Positions 19,771 through 27,778 of a stretch of 64,000 bases of DNA are shown here, one piece after another; positions within the stretch are counted from its first letter, which is position 1; each line of letters opens with the position of its first letter. The translations under genes and the position numbers were made by a program. The notes below the pieces were generated by a model. The model saw only the letters and a program-made list of their open reading frames with translations. It was not told the origin of the DNA and made no database searches. Location: the NCBI GenBank assembly GCA_938029215.1, contig CALHFG010000051.1, positions 36,541 through 100,540 on the forward strand, given 5' to 3'. This stretch comes from an uncultured Acidimicrobiales bacterium. GTDB taxonomy: Bacteria; Actinomycetota; Acidimicrobiia; Acidimicrobiales; SZUA-35.

Positions 19771-20570
19771 GCCCATCGTTCGCGTTCGACCCCATCAACG
19801 GGGGTCGGCTTTCGTCGTTGAACATACGAGGCTTGGAGACCATCTATAACAACTCGAACGAACCAGCGACCTCGTGGGGTGCGTATCCAATGCTGCCCTA
19901 TGCCGGCCGGGTCCATGAGGGTCGCTTCGAATTTGAGGGCTCGGAATACCAGCTTGAAATCAACCAAGACGAACACGCAATGCACGGCGTTGCCTTCACC
20001 TCGCCCTGGCGTTCTGCAGCACCCGACCACATCGAGCTGGAGTTCGACGAACGCTGGCCGCTGGGTGGCACTGCATCCCAGACCGCAGTGATCTCCGGCG
20101 ACGACACCAACGGACGGCTAACACTGGAGATAACCGTCACGGCGACGCACTCGGCAATGCCCGTCATGATCGGGTGGCATCCGTGGTTCAACCGTCAACT
20201 ACGACCAGACGGACCGCCGGCACTGCTCGAACTTGGCAACTTCGACGCGGTCGAGATGTATGAGATCGGCGAGAACATGATCCCGACCGGTGCCACCATC
20301 TCGCCACCTAACCCGGGCCCCTGGGACCACCCGTTTCGCTCGGTGGAACAACCAATCGGTCTCACATGGGGATCTGACCTCCGGCTGTCGCTGCGATCCA
20401 CCTGTGATCACTGGGTCATCTATGACCGTCCCGACCATGCACTCTGTGTTGAACCACAAAGCGGTCCACCCGACATTTTCAACAGTGATCGGTTCGACCT
20501 CGATCCCACCGTCCTGCAGCCGGGCGACAACTTGACCCATACGTTCACCATCGATTGGGAGACCTCATGA
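19767..20570 (+). CDS. Aldose 1-epimerase family protein
   Basis: 267 residues from TTG 19767, coupled to the preceding stop. Galactose-mutarotase fold; such enzymes interconvert alpha and beta anomers of aldoses. Visible family features are 'NQDEHAMHGVAF' (first catalytic His), 'MIGWHPWFNR' (second His) and 'ALCVEPQSGPPD', whose Glu is the expected base. The very next gene is a xylulokinase (ATGA overlap), so xylose or another aldose entering the pentose phosphate pathway is the likely substrate. Confidence 0.9.
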   Translation: MSPSFAFDPINGGRLSSLNIRGLETIYNNSNEPATSWGAYPMLPYAGRVHEGRFEFEGSEYQLEINQDEHAMHGVAFTSPWRSAAPDHIELEFDERWPLGGTASQTAVISGDDTNGRLTLEITVTATHSAMPVMIGWHPWFNRQLRPDGPPALLELGNFDAVEMYEIGENMIPTGATISPPNPGPWDHPFRSVEQPIGLTWGSDLRLSLRSTCDHWVIYDRPDHALCVEPQSGPPDIFNSDRFDLDPTVLQPGDNLTHTFTIDWETS

Positions 20571-22009
20571 GCCGCTACGTGCTCGGTGTAGATTCAAGCA
20601 CCGGTTCTACCAAGGTTGAAGTCATCGACCTGGAGTCGGGCAAGCTGGTGGGGCACGCAAGTGCTGGACATCCTCCGACCACGCCACCGGTAAGCGAACA
20701 ACACCCCGACGCCTGGTGGACCGCTCTCACCGCTTGCTTGGGTGAGGTCGCAGAGCATCTTCCATTCGTCGACGCAATGGCGATTTCGGGCCAACAACAC
20801 GGGATGGTCTTGCTCGACGGCAACGATCACCCGGTGCGGCCCGCCAAGTTGTGGAACGACACCACCTCAGCAGCCCAGAGTCAAACGATGGTCGAGGAGG
20901 TCGGCGCCACGACGTGGGCTGAACAGGTCGGTTCGATCCCGGGGCCGTCCTTCACCGTGACCAAGTTGGCCTGGATGGCTCAGAACGAGCCCGAAATACT
21001 GGCGCAGGCGCAGAAGATCGGGCTTCCACACGACTTTCTCAATCTGCAGCTCACAGGAAACTGGGTGACTGACCGCGGCGACGCCTCCGGGACTGGCTAC
21101 TGGTCCCCAGCGAGCGAGGTCTATGTGGCCGAGGCGATCGAGCGCGCCGGTGGGAGCCTCGAGAAACTTGAGCTCCCACGAGTCGCCCAGCCGTTCGAAT
21201 CGATCGGCACGATCACCAACGCCGCGCTGGTCGAGTTGGGCCTCTCCCCCACAGCCATCGTTGCACCCGGAAGCGGCGACAATATGGGTGCAGCCCTCGG
21301 CCTCGGACTCATTCCCGGCGACGTCGTAGTTTCACTCGGTACCTCGGGGACTGCATACGCCGTCTCCAACGTGCCAACGAACGATGCCCGCGGTTTGGTT
21401 GCGGGCTTTGCCGACGCCACAGGCAACTTCCTTCCGTTGGTCTGCACGCTCAACGCCACCAAGGTGACCGAGTCGATCCGAAAGCTGCTCAACGTTGACT
21501 ACGACGAGTTTGATGAGCTCGCCCTCGCCGCGCCCCAGGGTGCCAACGGCGTCACGCTTGTGCCCTATTTCGACGGTGAGCGCACACCGAATCTCCCTGA
21601 CGCAACCGGCTCACTGGTCGGCTTGCGAACCTCGGTAGAACGATCCGATATCGCCCGAGCTGCGTTCGAAGGTGTGGCCTGTGGCTTGCTCGATGGCGTC
21701 GATGCGCTCGTCGATAGTGGTGTCGTTGCTGACGGTCGATTCTTCTTGATAGGCGGCGGATCACGGTCTCAAGCATTTCGGGAAGTCTTCGCCTCGCTAT
21801 CGGGCCGAGACATAACCATCCCAATCAATGACGAAACGGTGGCTCGCGGGGCTGCGGTGCAAGCGGCCTGTGCCCTCACCGGTGATGTCCCGTCGGTGAT
21901 ATCAGACCGATGGAACCTCTCGGCCGGCACGGTGATTCAGCCATCCGGGGCTGAGGGTCAAAGCGCCGATGACGTGCGGAGCCGATACCGGCTGGCAGCA
22001 GCTTCCTAG
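20567..22009 (+). CDS. xylB: Xylulokinase (FGGY family)
   Basis: 480 residues from ATG 20567, which overlaps the upstream stop (ATGA). Phosphorylates D-xylulose to xylulose 5-phosphate with ATP. The N-terminal phosphate loop 'GVDSSTGSTKVE', the xylulokinase-type 'AISGQQHGMV', 'GLPHDFLNLQLTGNW' and the ATP-side 'VVSLGTSGTAYAV' and 'FFLIGGGSRSQAFREV' are in the expected order, and length is typical. No xylose isomerase or transporter is next to it, so substrate supply must come from elsewhere. Confidence 0.94.
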   Translation: MSRYVLGVDSSTGSTKVEVIDLESGKLVGHASAGHPPTTPPVSEQHPDAWWTALTACLGEVAEHLPFVDAMAISGQQHGMVLLDGNDHPVRPAKLWNDTTSAAQSQTMVEEVGATTWAEQVGSIPGPSFTVTKLAWMAQNEPEILAQAQKIGLPHDFLNLQLTGNWVTDRGDASGTGYWSPASEVYVAEAIERAGGSLEKLELPRVAQPFESIGTITNAALVELGLSPTAIVAPGSGDNMGAALGLGLIPGDVVVSLGTSGTAYAVSNVPTNDARGLVAGFADATGNFLPLVCTLNATKVTESIRKLLNVDYDEFDELALAAPQGANGVTLVPYFDGERTPNLPDATGSLVGLRTSVERSDIARAAFEGVACGLLDGVDALVDSGVVADGRFFLIGGGSRSQAFREVFASLSGRDITIPINDETVARGAAVQAACALTGDVPSVISDRWNLSAGTVIQPSGAEGQSADDVRSRYRLAAAS

Positions 22010-22025
22010 TCTCCCGAAGGTCCCG

Positions 22026-22598
22026 ATGTCTGCCACCTCCGATACCGAAGTATCAACCCGCCGGATCAATGCTGCGTCCAAGCTGCTCGTGGATCCGGCT
22101 TCGGCCGAGCGAGTGCTCACCAAGTTGGACGATGCCGAACTGGCAAATGTGATCGAGCTGTCGATGCAAATCCAGAGCGAACGAGCCGTCGCGCGTGGTG
22201 ATCTCGACGAGCTCATCGCGGTCGGTTTCGAAGAAGCGTTCGGTGGCGATGGTCTGGGGTCTGACCCCTATTTGGTGGGAAACGTGGTGGTGTGCCCCGG
22301 CGGTCTCATTTGGACCTCCAAGACCAGTCATACGTGTCGTTTCGTTAGTGTCAACAACACCTGGGTATGGGACTCGATCGAGCTCATTCGAGAAGACAAG
22401 CGCAGCTCGCCTGGCAGCCGCGATGGCTTCCGTGCGGTGGCGCTCATACCGGCTGCGACGGGAACCGAGCTCGACGTGGTGTCAGGCAAGGCACGCTCCG
22501 GGGGTCATCAGGTGACCCGGGTTGTGTCTTACCGGATCGATCGCGACGGACTCACCCAGGTCAGCCAGCGAAACGTAGCCCCGGCGGGCATGAAGTAG
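22026..22598 (+). CDS. Hypothetical protein
   Basis: 190 residues from ATG 22026 (GAAGG lies nine bases upstream; the ORF-track start at 21969 overlaps xylB). Not recognised. A helical N-terminus ('AERVLTKLDDAELANVIEL') precedes a beta-rich domain with 'NVVVCPGGLIWTSKTSHTC' and 'FVSVNNTWVWDSIELI'. Cytosolic, no motif for catalysis. It lies 16 bp after xylB, probably on the same transcript, and ends convergent with the kinase-like gene. Confidence 0.65.
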   Translation: MSATSDTEVSTRRINAASKLLVDPASAERVLTKLDDAELANVIELSMQIQSERAVARGDLDELIAVGFEEAFGGDGLGSDPYLVGNVVVCPGGLIWTSKTSHTCRFVSVNNTWVWDSIELIREDKRSSPGSRDGFRAVALIPAATGTELDVVSGKARSGGHQVTRVVSYRIDRDGLTQVSQRNVAPAGMK

Positions 22599-22601
22599 CG
22601 A

Positions 22602-23657
22602 TCAGCGCAGCGAGGTGGTTCGTCCGCCGCTGGCTTTGTGTGGTGTGCGAATCCGACGAGTTGCTACCCGTCGATCGCTCAAGTCAATCTCGAGGTCACG
22701 CAGATCGACCTCGATTCGAACGCCTCGACCGGGTTCGCCGGTCAGCGTGACCGATCCGTCATGCACCTCCGCAACCCGACGCATGATCTGCATCCCATCG
22801 GATCGCGTGCCGTTCGGACGTAAGCCGGTTTTCCACGCTCGCTCCAGCAGATCGGTTCTGCAACCCTCGCCGTCGTCAGCCACAATCAAACGACCACCGC
22901 CGGTTGAGACCGTGAACTCCGATGCCCGGCCGTGAACCTCTGCGTTTCGAGCGGCATTCTTTATAAACACTCGCCACAGGTCTACGTCGCCAAAGATCTC
23001 GTCGTCCCGGTCCACGACCACGGTGGCCTCGGCTGGCAACGGGGCAACATCGGATGCCCGAAACGCACCGATTCGATCGGTGCGATTCGTCGTACCCAGC
23101 CGTGATATGGCGGCGAGGTTTCGCTGGCCCTCTTCGACGTATCCGATGCGGGCGTTAAGGTCGGCTGCGACCTCGGCGCCTAGCGGTCCATCAGATGCCT
23201 CGTCCACTGCGGCTCGCACCGCCGCACCGAGCCCAGCGATTTCCTGGGCCAGTTGGTTTTGCGTGCCTGTCAAAATCATGCCGAGCCGACCAACCTTGCT
23301 CGCGCTCTGCTCTTGTTGAGCGGTGGCAACGTGGACCGCGTGCTGAATCGAGAGGTGGCGTTCTCGATCAAGCTGACGCTCCGACTGAAGGTCGCTCAAC
23401 ATCGCCAAGGTCGGTTGAGCCACGATCATCCAGAAAATGATCATCGTTACAAAGACTGCGACCATGGCAACGCCAGCGATCCGAACCTGACTGTCCATGG
23501 TTCCGGCAATGAAGACTGCCACCGCGGTTGCCACAGCCATAAGAAAGAAGCCTGTGACGAGATGAGGGGTGGAGACGACGGTATTGAGACGGCCGGTGTC
23601 GGCGAGCTCCTGCGCCGGGCGCGGGTCGGAAACCGATTCGATGTACTTACGCGTCAT
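22602..23657 (-). CDS. Orphan membrane histidine-kinase-like protein
   Basis: 351 residues from ATG 23657, nine bases after GGGAGAGAGG; the ORF-track start at 23690 has no such site. Two adjacent membrane helices (~residues 35-80) are followed by a coiled-coil region ('SERQLDRERHLSIQHAVHV') and a degenerate GHKL-type ATPase domain: N-box 'LWRVFIKNAARNAEVHG', 'VADDGEGC' and 'GEPGRGVRIEV'. The phospho-acceptor His is not certain; His in 'RERHLSIQHAV' is the only candidate. No response regulator is adjacent. It may sense membrane state or act as a phosphatase/scaffold. Confidence 0.75.
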   Translation of the reverse strand: MTRKYIESVSDPRPAQELADTGRLNTVVSTPHLVTGFFLMAVATAVAVFIAGTMDSQVRIAGVAMVAVFVTMIIFWMIVAQPTLAMLSDLQSERQLDRERHLSIQHAVHVATAQQEQSASKVGRLGMILTGTQNQLAQEIAGLGAAVRAAVDEASDGPLGAEVAADLNARIGYVEEGQRNLAAISRLGTTNRTDRIGAFRASDVAPLPAEATVVVDRDDEIFGDVDLWRVFIKNAARNAEVHGRASEFTVSTGGGRLIVADDGEGCRTDLLERAWKTGLRPNGTRSDGMQIMRRVAEVHDGSVTLTGEPGRGVRIEVDLRDLEIDLSDRRVATRRIRTPHKASGGRTTSLR

Positions 23658-23783
23658 TTCTTCGAACCTCTCTCCCGACTGCTCACGCACAGGGGTCGGC
23701 CGACCACGCTAGTCAACGCAAAAAGGGAGAGCACCTCGCATTGTCAGGACTCTCTCAGAACTCCAGAGAGCGCGACGGAAGAC

Positions 23784-23942
23784 CTATCCGGAATGTCCGC
23801 CGTAGTTCGTACCGCCAACACCGAAGTAGAAGACTGCGATAACCACGAGCAGGGCGACGAGCGTGAGAGCGAGCCATTGCTGGTTCGGTGTCATGAACCC
23901 GGAGTTCTTGGCTGTGGTCTTGGCATTCTTGGTCTTGGGCAT
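23784..23942 (-). CDS. Small single-pass membrane protein
   Basis: 52 residues from ATG 23942, with a convincing ribosome site (AAAGGA, six bases upstream); the ORF-track start at 23981 is too early. A Lys-rich cytosolic N-terminus ('MPKTKNAKTTAKNSG') precedes one membrane helix ('WLALTLVALLVVIAVFYFGV') and a short Gly-rich tail. No function can be assigned. It stands alone between the kinase-like gene and the divergent methyltransferase. Confidence 0.7.
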   Translation of the reverse strand: MPKTKNAKTTAKNSGFMTPNQQWLALTLVALLVVIAVFYFGVGGTNYGGHSG

Positions 23943-24012
23943 CGTGGTCCTTTCGCCTGTGGCGTGGGCCCAACAGTACATCGGGGCCCACTATCGGATT
24001 GGAACCGGTGAG

Positions 24013-24041
24013 TTCACCGGAAACTTCCCGTGGTCTATACT
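24013..24041 (+). promoter_or_regulatory. Sigma70-type promoter with overlapping palindrome, upstream of methyltransferase
   Basis: TTCACC (24013-24018) and TATACT (24036-24041) are separated by 17 bases. The inverted repeat CCGGTG-AGTT-CACCGG (24005-24020) covers the -35 box and could be an operator. A ~140-base leader would precede ATG 24187; I could not match it to a known riboswitch. Confidence 0.45.
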
Positions 24042-24186
24042 CTCATACTGTCGGCGGGTCAGGTAGTTGCTTGATCCATCGGTGGTGTCAACACCGATTA
24101 TCGCCATCCCATAACTTTTGCGCCCGACCGGGCGCATGCTCGTCCGGCTGCGGCCGACCGGCATCTCAACAAAGTTGGTGATAGGC

Positions 24187-25209
24187 ATGCCTCAAATTAC
24201 GAATACATCCTCAACGTTCCGGGATCTCCTTGCGATGGGGCGACCGGTTCTCGCAGACGGTGGAATGGGAACGTCACTGTTTGCGCTCGGACTGATGTCA
24301 GGCGACTCCCCAGAACGTTGGAACCTGATCGAGCCCGAACGCGTCCGCGCGGTGCATGAGGGATACATCGCGGCCGGGTCCGATGTTGTACTCACGAACT
24401 CCTTTGGGGGTAATTCGTACCGCCTCAAACTTCACGCGCTTGAGGGGGACGTGTTCGAGTTGAACCGGGCTGCAGCCGGCCTCGCCCGCGAGGCCGCGGA
24501 CCAGGTCGAGCGGCCGGTCGCCGTAGCGGGCTCGATGGGCCCTACTGGCGAGCTGCTGCAGCCCATGGGCGAGCTGACCAGCGAAGGTTGTGCGGCTGCC
24601 TACGCCGACCAGGCCAAAGGTCTCGAAGCAGGCGGGGTCGATGTATTTTGGCTCGAGACGCTTAGCGACCTGGGCGAAGTCGAAGCCGCGGTCCGCGGCG
24701 TTCGGTCGGTCAGCACATTGCCGATCGTGGTCACCATGAGCTTCGATACCAACGGGCGAACCATGATGGGCCTGACGGCAACCGACATGGCCGACGCTCT
24801 GGTGGCGCTCCAAGTCGACGCGTTCGGTGCAAACTGTGGCAATAACTTGGCCGACACCGAGGCTGCGGTTGCTCAAATGCGGCAGGCGGCGCCAGACGCA
24901 ACGATTATCTGCAAAGCCAACGCCGGAATTCCCCAGTGGAAAGGCGAAGGCCTCGAATACAGCGGCTCGCCCGAGGTAATGGCGGCCCACGCCCACCGAC
25001 TCCAAGCCATCGGTGTTCGAATCATCGGCGGCTGTTGTGGCTCCGCCAGTGAACATCTGGCCCACATGCGTCGCGTGATCGACGGGGACCTCGAAGCTCC
25101 TGACCTGCCGGCGCCCTCCGGTGACCCTGCCGGTGAAAGCCCCGCTTCAGCCGAGGCAACCAGTCCACAACGCACGCGCCGCGGTCGACGACGGGCCCCT
25201 AAGACCTAG
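24187..25209 (+). CDS. Homocysteine S-methyltransferase family protein
   Basis: 340 residues from ATG 24187. TIM-barrel methyltransferase like the first domain of MetH and BHMT, moving a methyl group to homocysteine to form methionine. The barrel starts with 'VLADGGMGTSLFALGL'. The three zinc-binding cysteines are visible in 'FGANCGNN' and 'IIGGCCGSASEHL'. There is no folate or cobalamin domain, so the methyl donor is open (betaine, S-methylmethionine or a separate corrinoid protein). The last ~45 residues are a disordered Arg/Ala/Pro tail. The stop shares the bases CTAG with the stop of the convergent OmpA-like gene. Confidence 0.9.
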   Translation: MPQITNTSSTFRDLLAMGRPVLADGGMGTSLFALGLMSGDSPERWNLIEPERVRAVHEGYIAAGSDVVLTNSFGGNSYRLKLHALEGDVFELNRAAAGLAREAADQVERPVAVAGSMGPTGELLQPMGELTSEGCAAAYADQAKGLEAGGVDVFWLETLSDLGEVEAAVRGVRSVSTLPIVVTMSFDTNGRTMMGLTATDMADALVALQVDAFGANCGNNLADTEAAVAQMRQAAPDATIICKANAGIPQWKGEGLEYSGSPEVMAAHAHRLQAIGVRIIGGCCGSASEHLAHMRRVIDGDLEAPDLPAPSGDPAGESPASAEATSPQRTRRGRRRAPKT

Positions 25210-26138
25210 CCCAAAATGCCGGTCACGATGAACTCGGCTCGACGATTTGCTTGTTTGCCTTCCGCAGTCCCGTTGTCGCCAACCGGCTCAGACTCGCCGC
25301 GCCCCTCGGCAACGATGCGAGTCCCGTTGACGCCCTGATCGATCCAGTACTGACGCACGGTGTCCGCCCGAGCCTGTGACAGCCGAAGATTCAGGCCCGC
25401 ACTGCCAGCGGAATCTGTGTGAGCGACCACGGTGATCGAAACCGCATCGTTTACGCTCAGCAGCTTGGTGCCGAGGTCAAGCAGCGGCACAAACGCAGGA
25501 TTAATGTCGACGCCCCCGGTGGGAAAGAGCACCGTGTCGGACACATACAGCGGAGCGCTGTCGACCGGAGCGGCCGACTCGTCGACTTGGTACTGGTTGA
25601 TGACGTTCTCATCGCCAACAACGACGCCAGCCAGTCGGGCGATCTCGGCGCCGAATTCTTCTGACGGCACCCGGCCCCGGAGATAAAGAATGCCTGCCTC
25701 CAGCACCGCATGTCGCACCGTGCCGGTGTTGCGAAGCGGCGGGCCGGCCAGCACGGCAGGGGCCGCTGCAGTTGTGGTTGCTGTTGGAGCGGCCGTTGTC
25801 GGAGGCTGTGTTGTTGTTGGCGCGGTTGTTGTTGGCGCGGCCGTCGTTGGCGCGGCCGTTGTGGGGGACGTGGTTGGTGGAACCGTGGTTGGCGCCGCAG
25901 TCGTGGTGGTCTCAGACAACACTCCGACCTCGGGTGCGGTGATGCTGCTATCGGATGATCTCTGGCCAGCAGCGAAGCCGATGGCACCGACCGACAACAG
26001 CGCGACGCCGCCGATCAGGGCGATCGGGAGGGCACGACCATTCTTTTCTGGCGGTTTCTGCAGCGGCGGGACCGGCGCAGGTGTTGGTCCGGCTGCACTC
26101 GTCGACGGTGGGATGATGATGCGTGGCGGCTGGTCCAT
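25206..26138 (-). CDS. OmpA/MotB C-terminal domain protein with Thr/Pro linker
   Basis: 310 residues. Order: Pro-rich cytosolic N-terminus (1-35), one membrane helix (~37-58, 'LPIALIGGVALLSVGAIGFA'), a ~60-residue Thr/Ala/Pro linker that should cross the cell wall, a small BON-like segment ('AVLEAGILYLRGRVPSEEF') and an OmpA-like domain. The latter has 'VVAHTDSAGSAGLNLRLSQ' and 'GRGESEPVGDNGTAEGKQAN', with Asp and Arg positions that bind peptidoglycan in other members. It probably tethers membrane to wall. ATG 26138 has CAGACT six bases further up, a near miss to the leaderless pattern. Confidence 0.88.
   Translation of the reverse strand: MDQPPRIIIPPSTSAAGPTPAPVPPLQKPPEKNGRALPIALIGGVALLSVGAIGFAAGQRSSDSSITAPEVGVLSETTTTAAPTTVPPTTSPTTAAPTTAAPTTTAPTTTQPPTTAAPTATTTAAAPAVLAGPPLRNTGTVRHAVLEAGILYLRGRVPSEEFGAEIARLAGVVVGDENVINQYQVDESAAPVDSAPLYVSDTVLFPTGGVDINPAFVPLLDLGTKLLSVNDAVSITVVAHTDSAGSAGLNLRLSQARADTVRQYWIDQGVNGTRIVAEGRGESEPVGDNGTAEGKQANRRAEFIVTGILG
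25810..25869. repeat. 15-bp minisatellite encoding the Thr/Pro linker
   Basis: Two identical 15-base units (GTTGTTGTTGGCGCG at 25810-25824 and 25825-25839), a third differing by three bases, and a fourth degraded copy. Each encodes an APTTx unit on the minus strand, so copy changes would alter linker length without breaking frame. Confidence 0.8.
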
Positions 26139-26214
26139 CCGACCAGTCTGTTGTAGGCCTCCGTGCCCGTCACGAGAGGCGGGAACCTTTGCATATTGGA
26201 CCCAGCAGAACGAC

Positions 26215-27612
26215 CTATGTGTTGGAGGTCATCGCCAGTGGAACTACCCACTCGGCGAACTGCTCTTCGGTGACGTGACCAAGCTCAATCGCAGCCGCTT
26301 TGAGCGTCATCCCGTTCTTGTGAGCGTGTTTGGCGATGGCCGCCGCATTGTCGTACCCGATGTGCTTGTTGAGGGCTGTCACCTGCATGAGATTCGAGTC
26401 AAGGTTGGTGGTGATCTTGTCGGTGTTGGCCTCGATGCCCACCGCACAGTTGTCGTTGAACGCGACGCAGGTATCGCCCAGCAAACGGATACTTTCGATC
26501 ACGTTGTGCACCATCACCGGCTTGAATACGTTCAGCTGAAAGTTGCCTTGAGAACCGGCAAAGGCGACGGCGGTGTCGTTTCCAAATACCTGCGCCGCCA
26601 CCATGGTCATCGCTTCGCACTGGGTGGGGTTCACCTTGCCTGGCATGATGCTCGAGCCGGGCTCGTTCTCCGGGATCGTGATTTCGCCAATTCCATTCCG
26701 GGGTCCGCTTGCCAACCAGCGAACGTCGTTGGCCATCTTCAACAATGCACCGGACAAGGTACGCAGCGCCGCCGAACACGTCACCAAGGCGTCGTGGGCC
26801 GACAGCGCAGCGAACTTGTTCTCTGCGGACCGGAACGGATGGCCGGTTCGCTCGGCCAGAATCGCAGCTACACGATCCCCGAATTCGGGGTGAGCGTTCA
26901 GGCCGGTGCCCACCGCGGTCCCGCCGATCGCCAGGTCCATGAGACCGGCTGTCGCGGCCCGAACACCCTCGACCGCTTGATCAATCTGCGCAACCCAGGC
27001 TCCAATCTCCTGCCCGAGCGTGATCGGCGTGGCGTCCTGGAGATGGGTCCGACCAACCTTCACAACATCGGAGTACTGCTCGGCCTTCGCCGCCAGTGTG
27101 TCACGCAGGGCTTTGACCTTCGGGTACAGCTCGCGATCCATCTCCAGCACCGTGGCGACGTACATGGCGGTCGGAAAGGTGTCGTTGCTGCTCTGCCCCC
27201 GGTTGACATGGTCGTTGGGATGGACGGGGCTCTTGCTACCCATCTCTCCGTCTGCCATCTGAATAGCTCGGTTAGAGATCACCTCGTTGGAGTTCATGTT
27301 CGACTGGGTGCCCGAGCCCGTCTGAAACACGACGAGCGGGAAGTGATCGTCTAGGTCGCCAGCAGCCACCTCGTTGGCCGCGGCCACGACCAGATCCGCG
27401 ATGTCCGTCGGAAGCTGACCAAGCTCACCGTTGGCTTGAGCCGCTGCGGACTTGAGAAGACCGAGACCCTCAATGATGGCGCGACCCCAGATGAATCGAT
27501 CGCGACCGATGGGGAAATTCTCGATACTCCGCTGAGTTTGAGCTCCCCAGTAGCGGTCGGACGCGACCTCGATCTCGCCCATGGAATCGGTCTCAATTCG
27601 TACAGCAGACAT
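26215..27612 (-). CDS. fumC: Fumarate hydratase class II
   Basis: 465 residues from ATG 27612, eight bases after AGGAT. The ORF-track start 27714 would add 34 unrelated residues. Interconverts fumarate and malate in the TCA cycle as a homotetramer. The superfamily signature '[16 protein letters not shown]' is intact, as are '[13 protein letters not shown]', '[16 protein letters not shown]' and '[13 protein letters not shown]'. Iron-free class by family. It diverges from korAB over 166 bp, so both TCA-cycle functions could share control. Confidence 0.95.
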   Translation of the reverse strand: MSAVRIETDSMGEIEVASDRYWGAQTQRSIENFPIGRDRFIWGRAIIEGLGLLKSAAAQANGELGQLPTDIADLVVAAANEVAAGDLDDHFPLVVFQTGSGTQSNMNSNEVISNRAIQMADGEMGSKSPVHPNDHVNRGQSSNDTFPTAMYVATVLEMDRELYPKVKALRDTLAAKAEQYSDVVKVGRTHLQDATPITLGQEIGAWVAQIDQAVEGVRAATAGLMDLAIGGTAVGTGLNAHPEFGDRVAAILAERTGHPFRSAENKFAALSAHDALVTCSAALRTLSGALLKMANDVRWLASGPRNGIGEITIPENEPGSSIMPGKVNPTQCEAMTMVAAQVFGNDTAVAFAGSQGNFQLNVFKPVMVHNVIESIRLLGDTCVAFNDNCAVGIEANTDKITTNLDSNLMQVTALNKHIGYDNAAAIAKHAHKNGMTLKAAAIELGHVTEEQFAEWVVPLAMTSNT

Positions 27613-27766
27613 GACTCTGATCCTAGGAGAACCGGCGACGAACGACAGTTTCGGTCGACCGATTCGATCCTTCGCCGTGGTGCCGTCACAACCGACTGGC
27701 ATCTCGCTCATCACAGCTGCAACGCCCTGCTTGGACGTGTGGTTACACGCTTTGGCGCCAGCCTGT

Positions 27767-27778
27767 TACCTTTGTCAC
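27767..27778 (+). promoter_or_regulatory. Leaderless-type -10 box of korAB
   Basis: TACCTT (27767-27772), six bases, GTG 27779. It fixes the korA start 198 bases downstream of the ORF-track start, which would run into fumC. Confidence 0.6.

Noticed and set aside
24045-24186. Possible SAM, SAH or cobalamin riboswitch before the methyltransferase
   Set aside because: I could not find the conserved cores of these classes by eye; only a generic leader with short repeats is visible.
25690-27354. 554-residue plus-strand ORF
   Set aside because: Runs antisense through both the OmpA-like gene and fumC; the Val/Gly-rich start is the reverse of the Thr/Pro linker.
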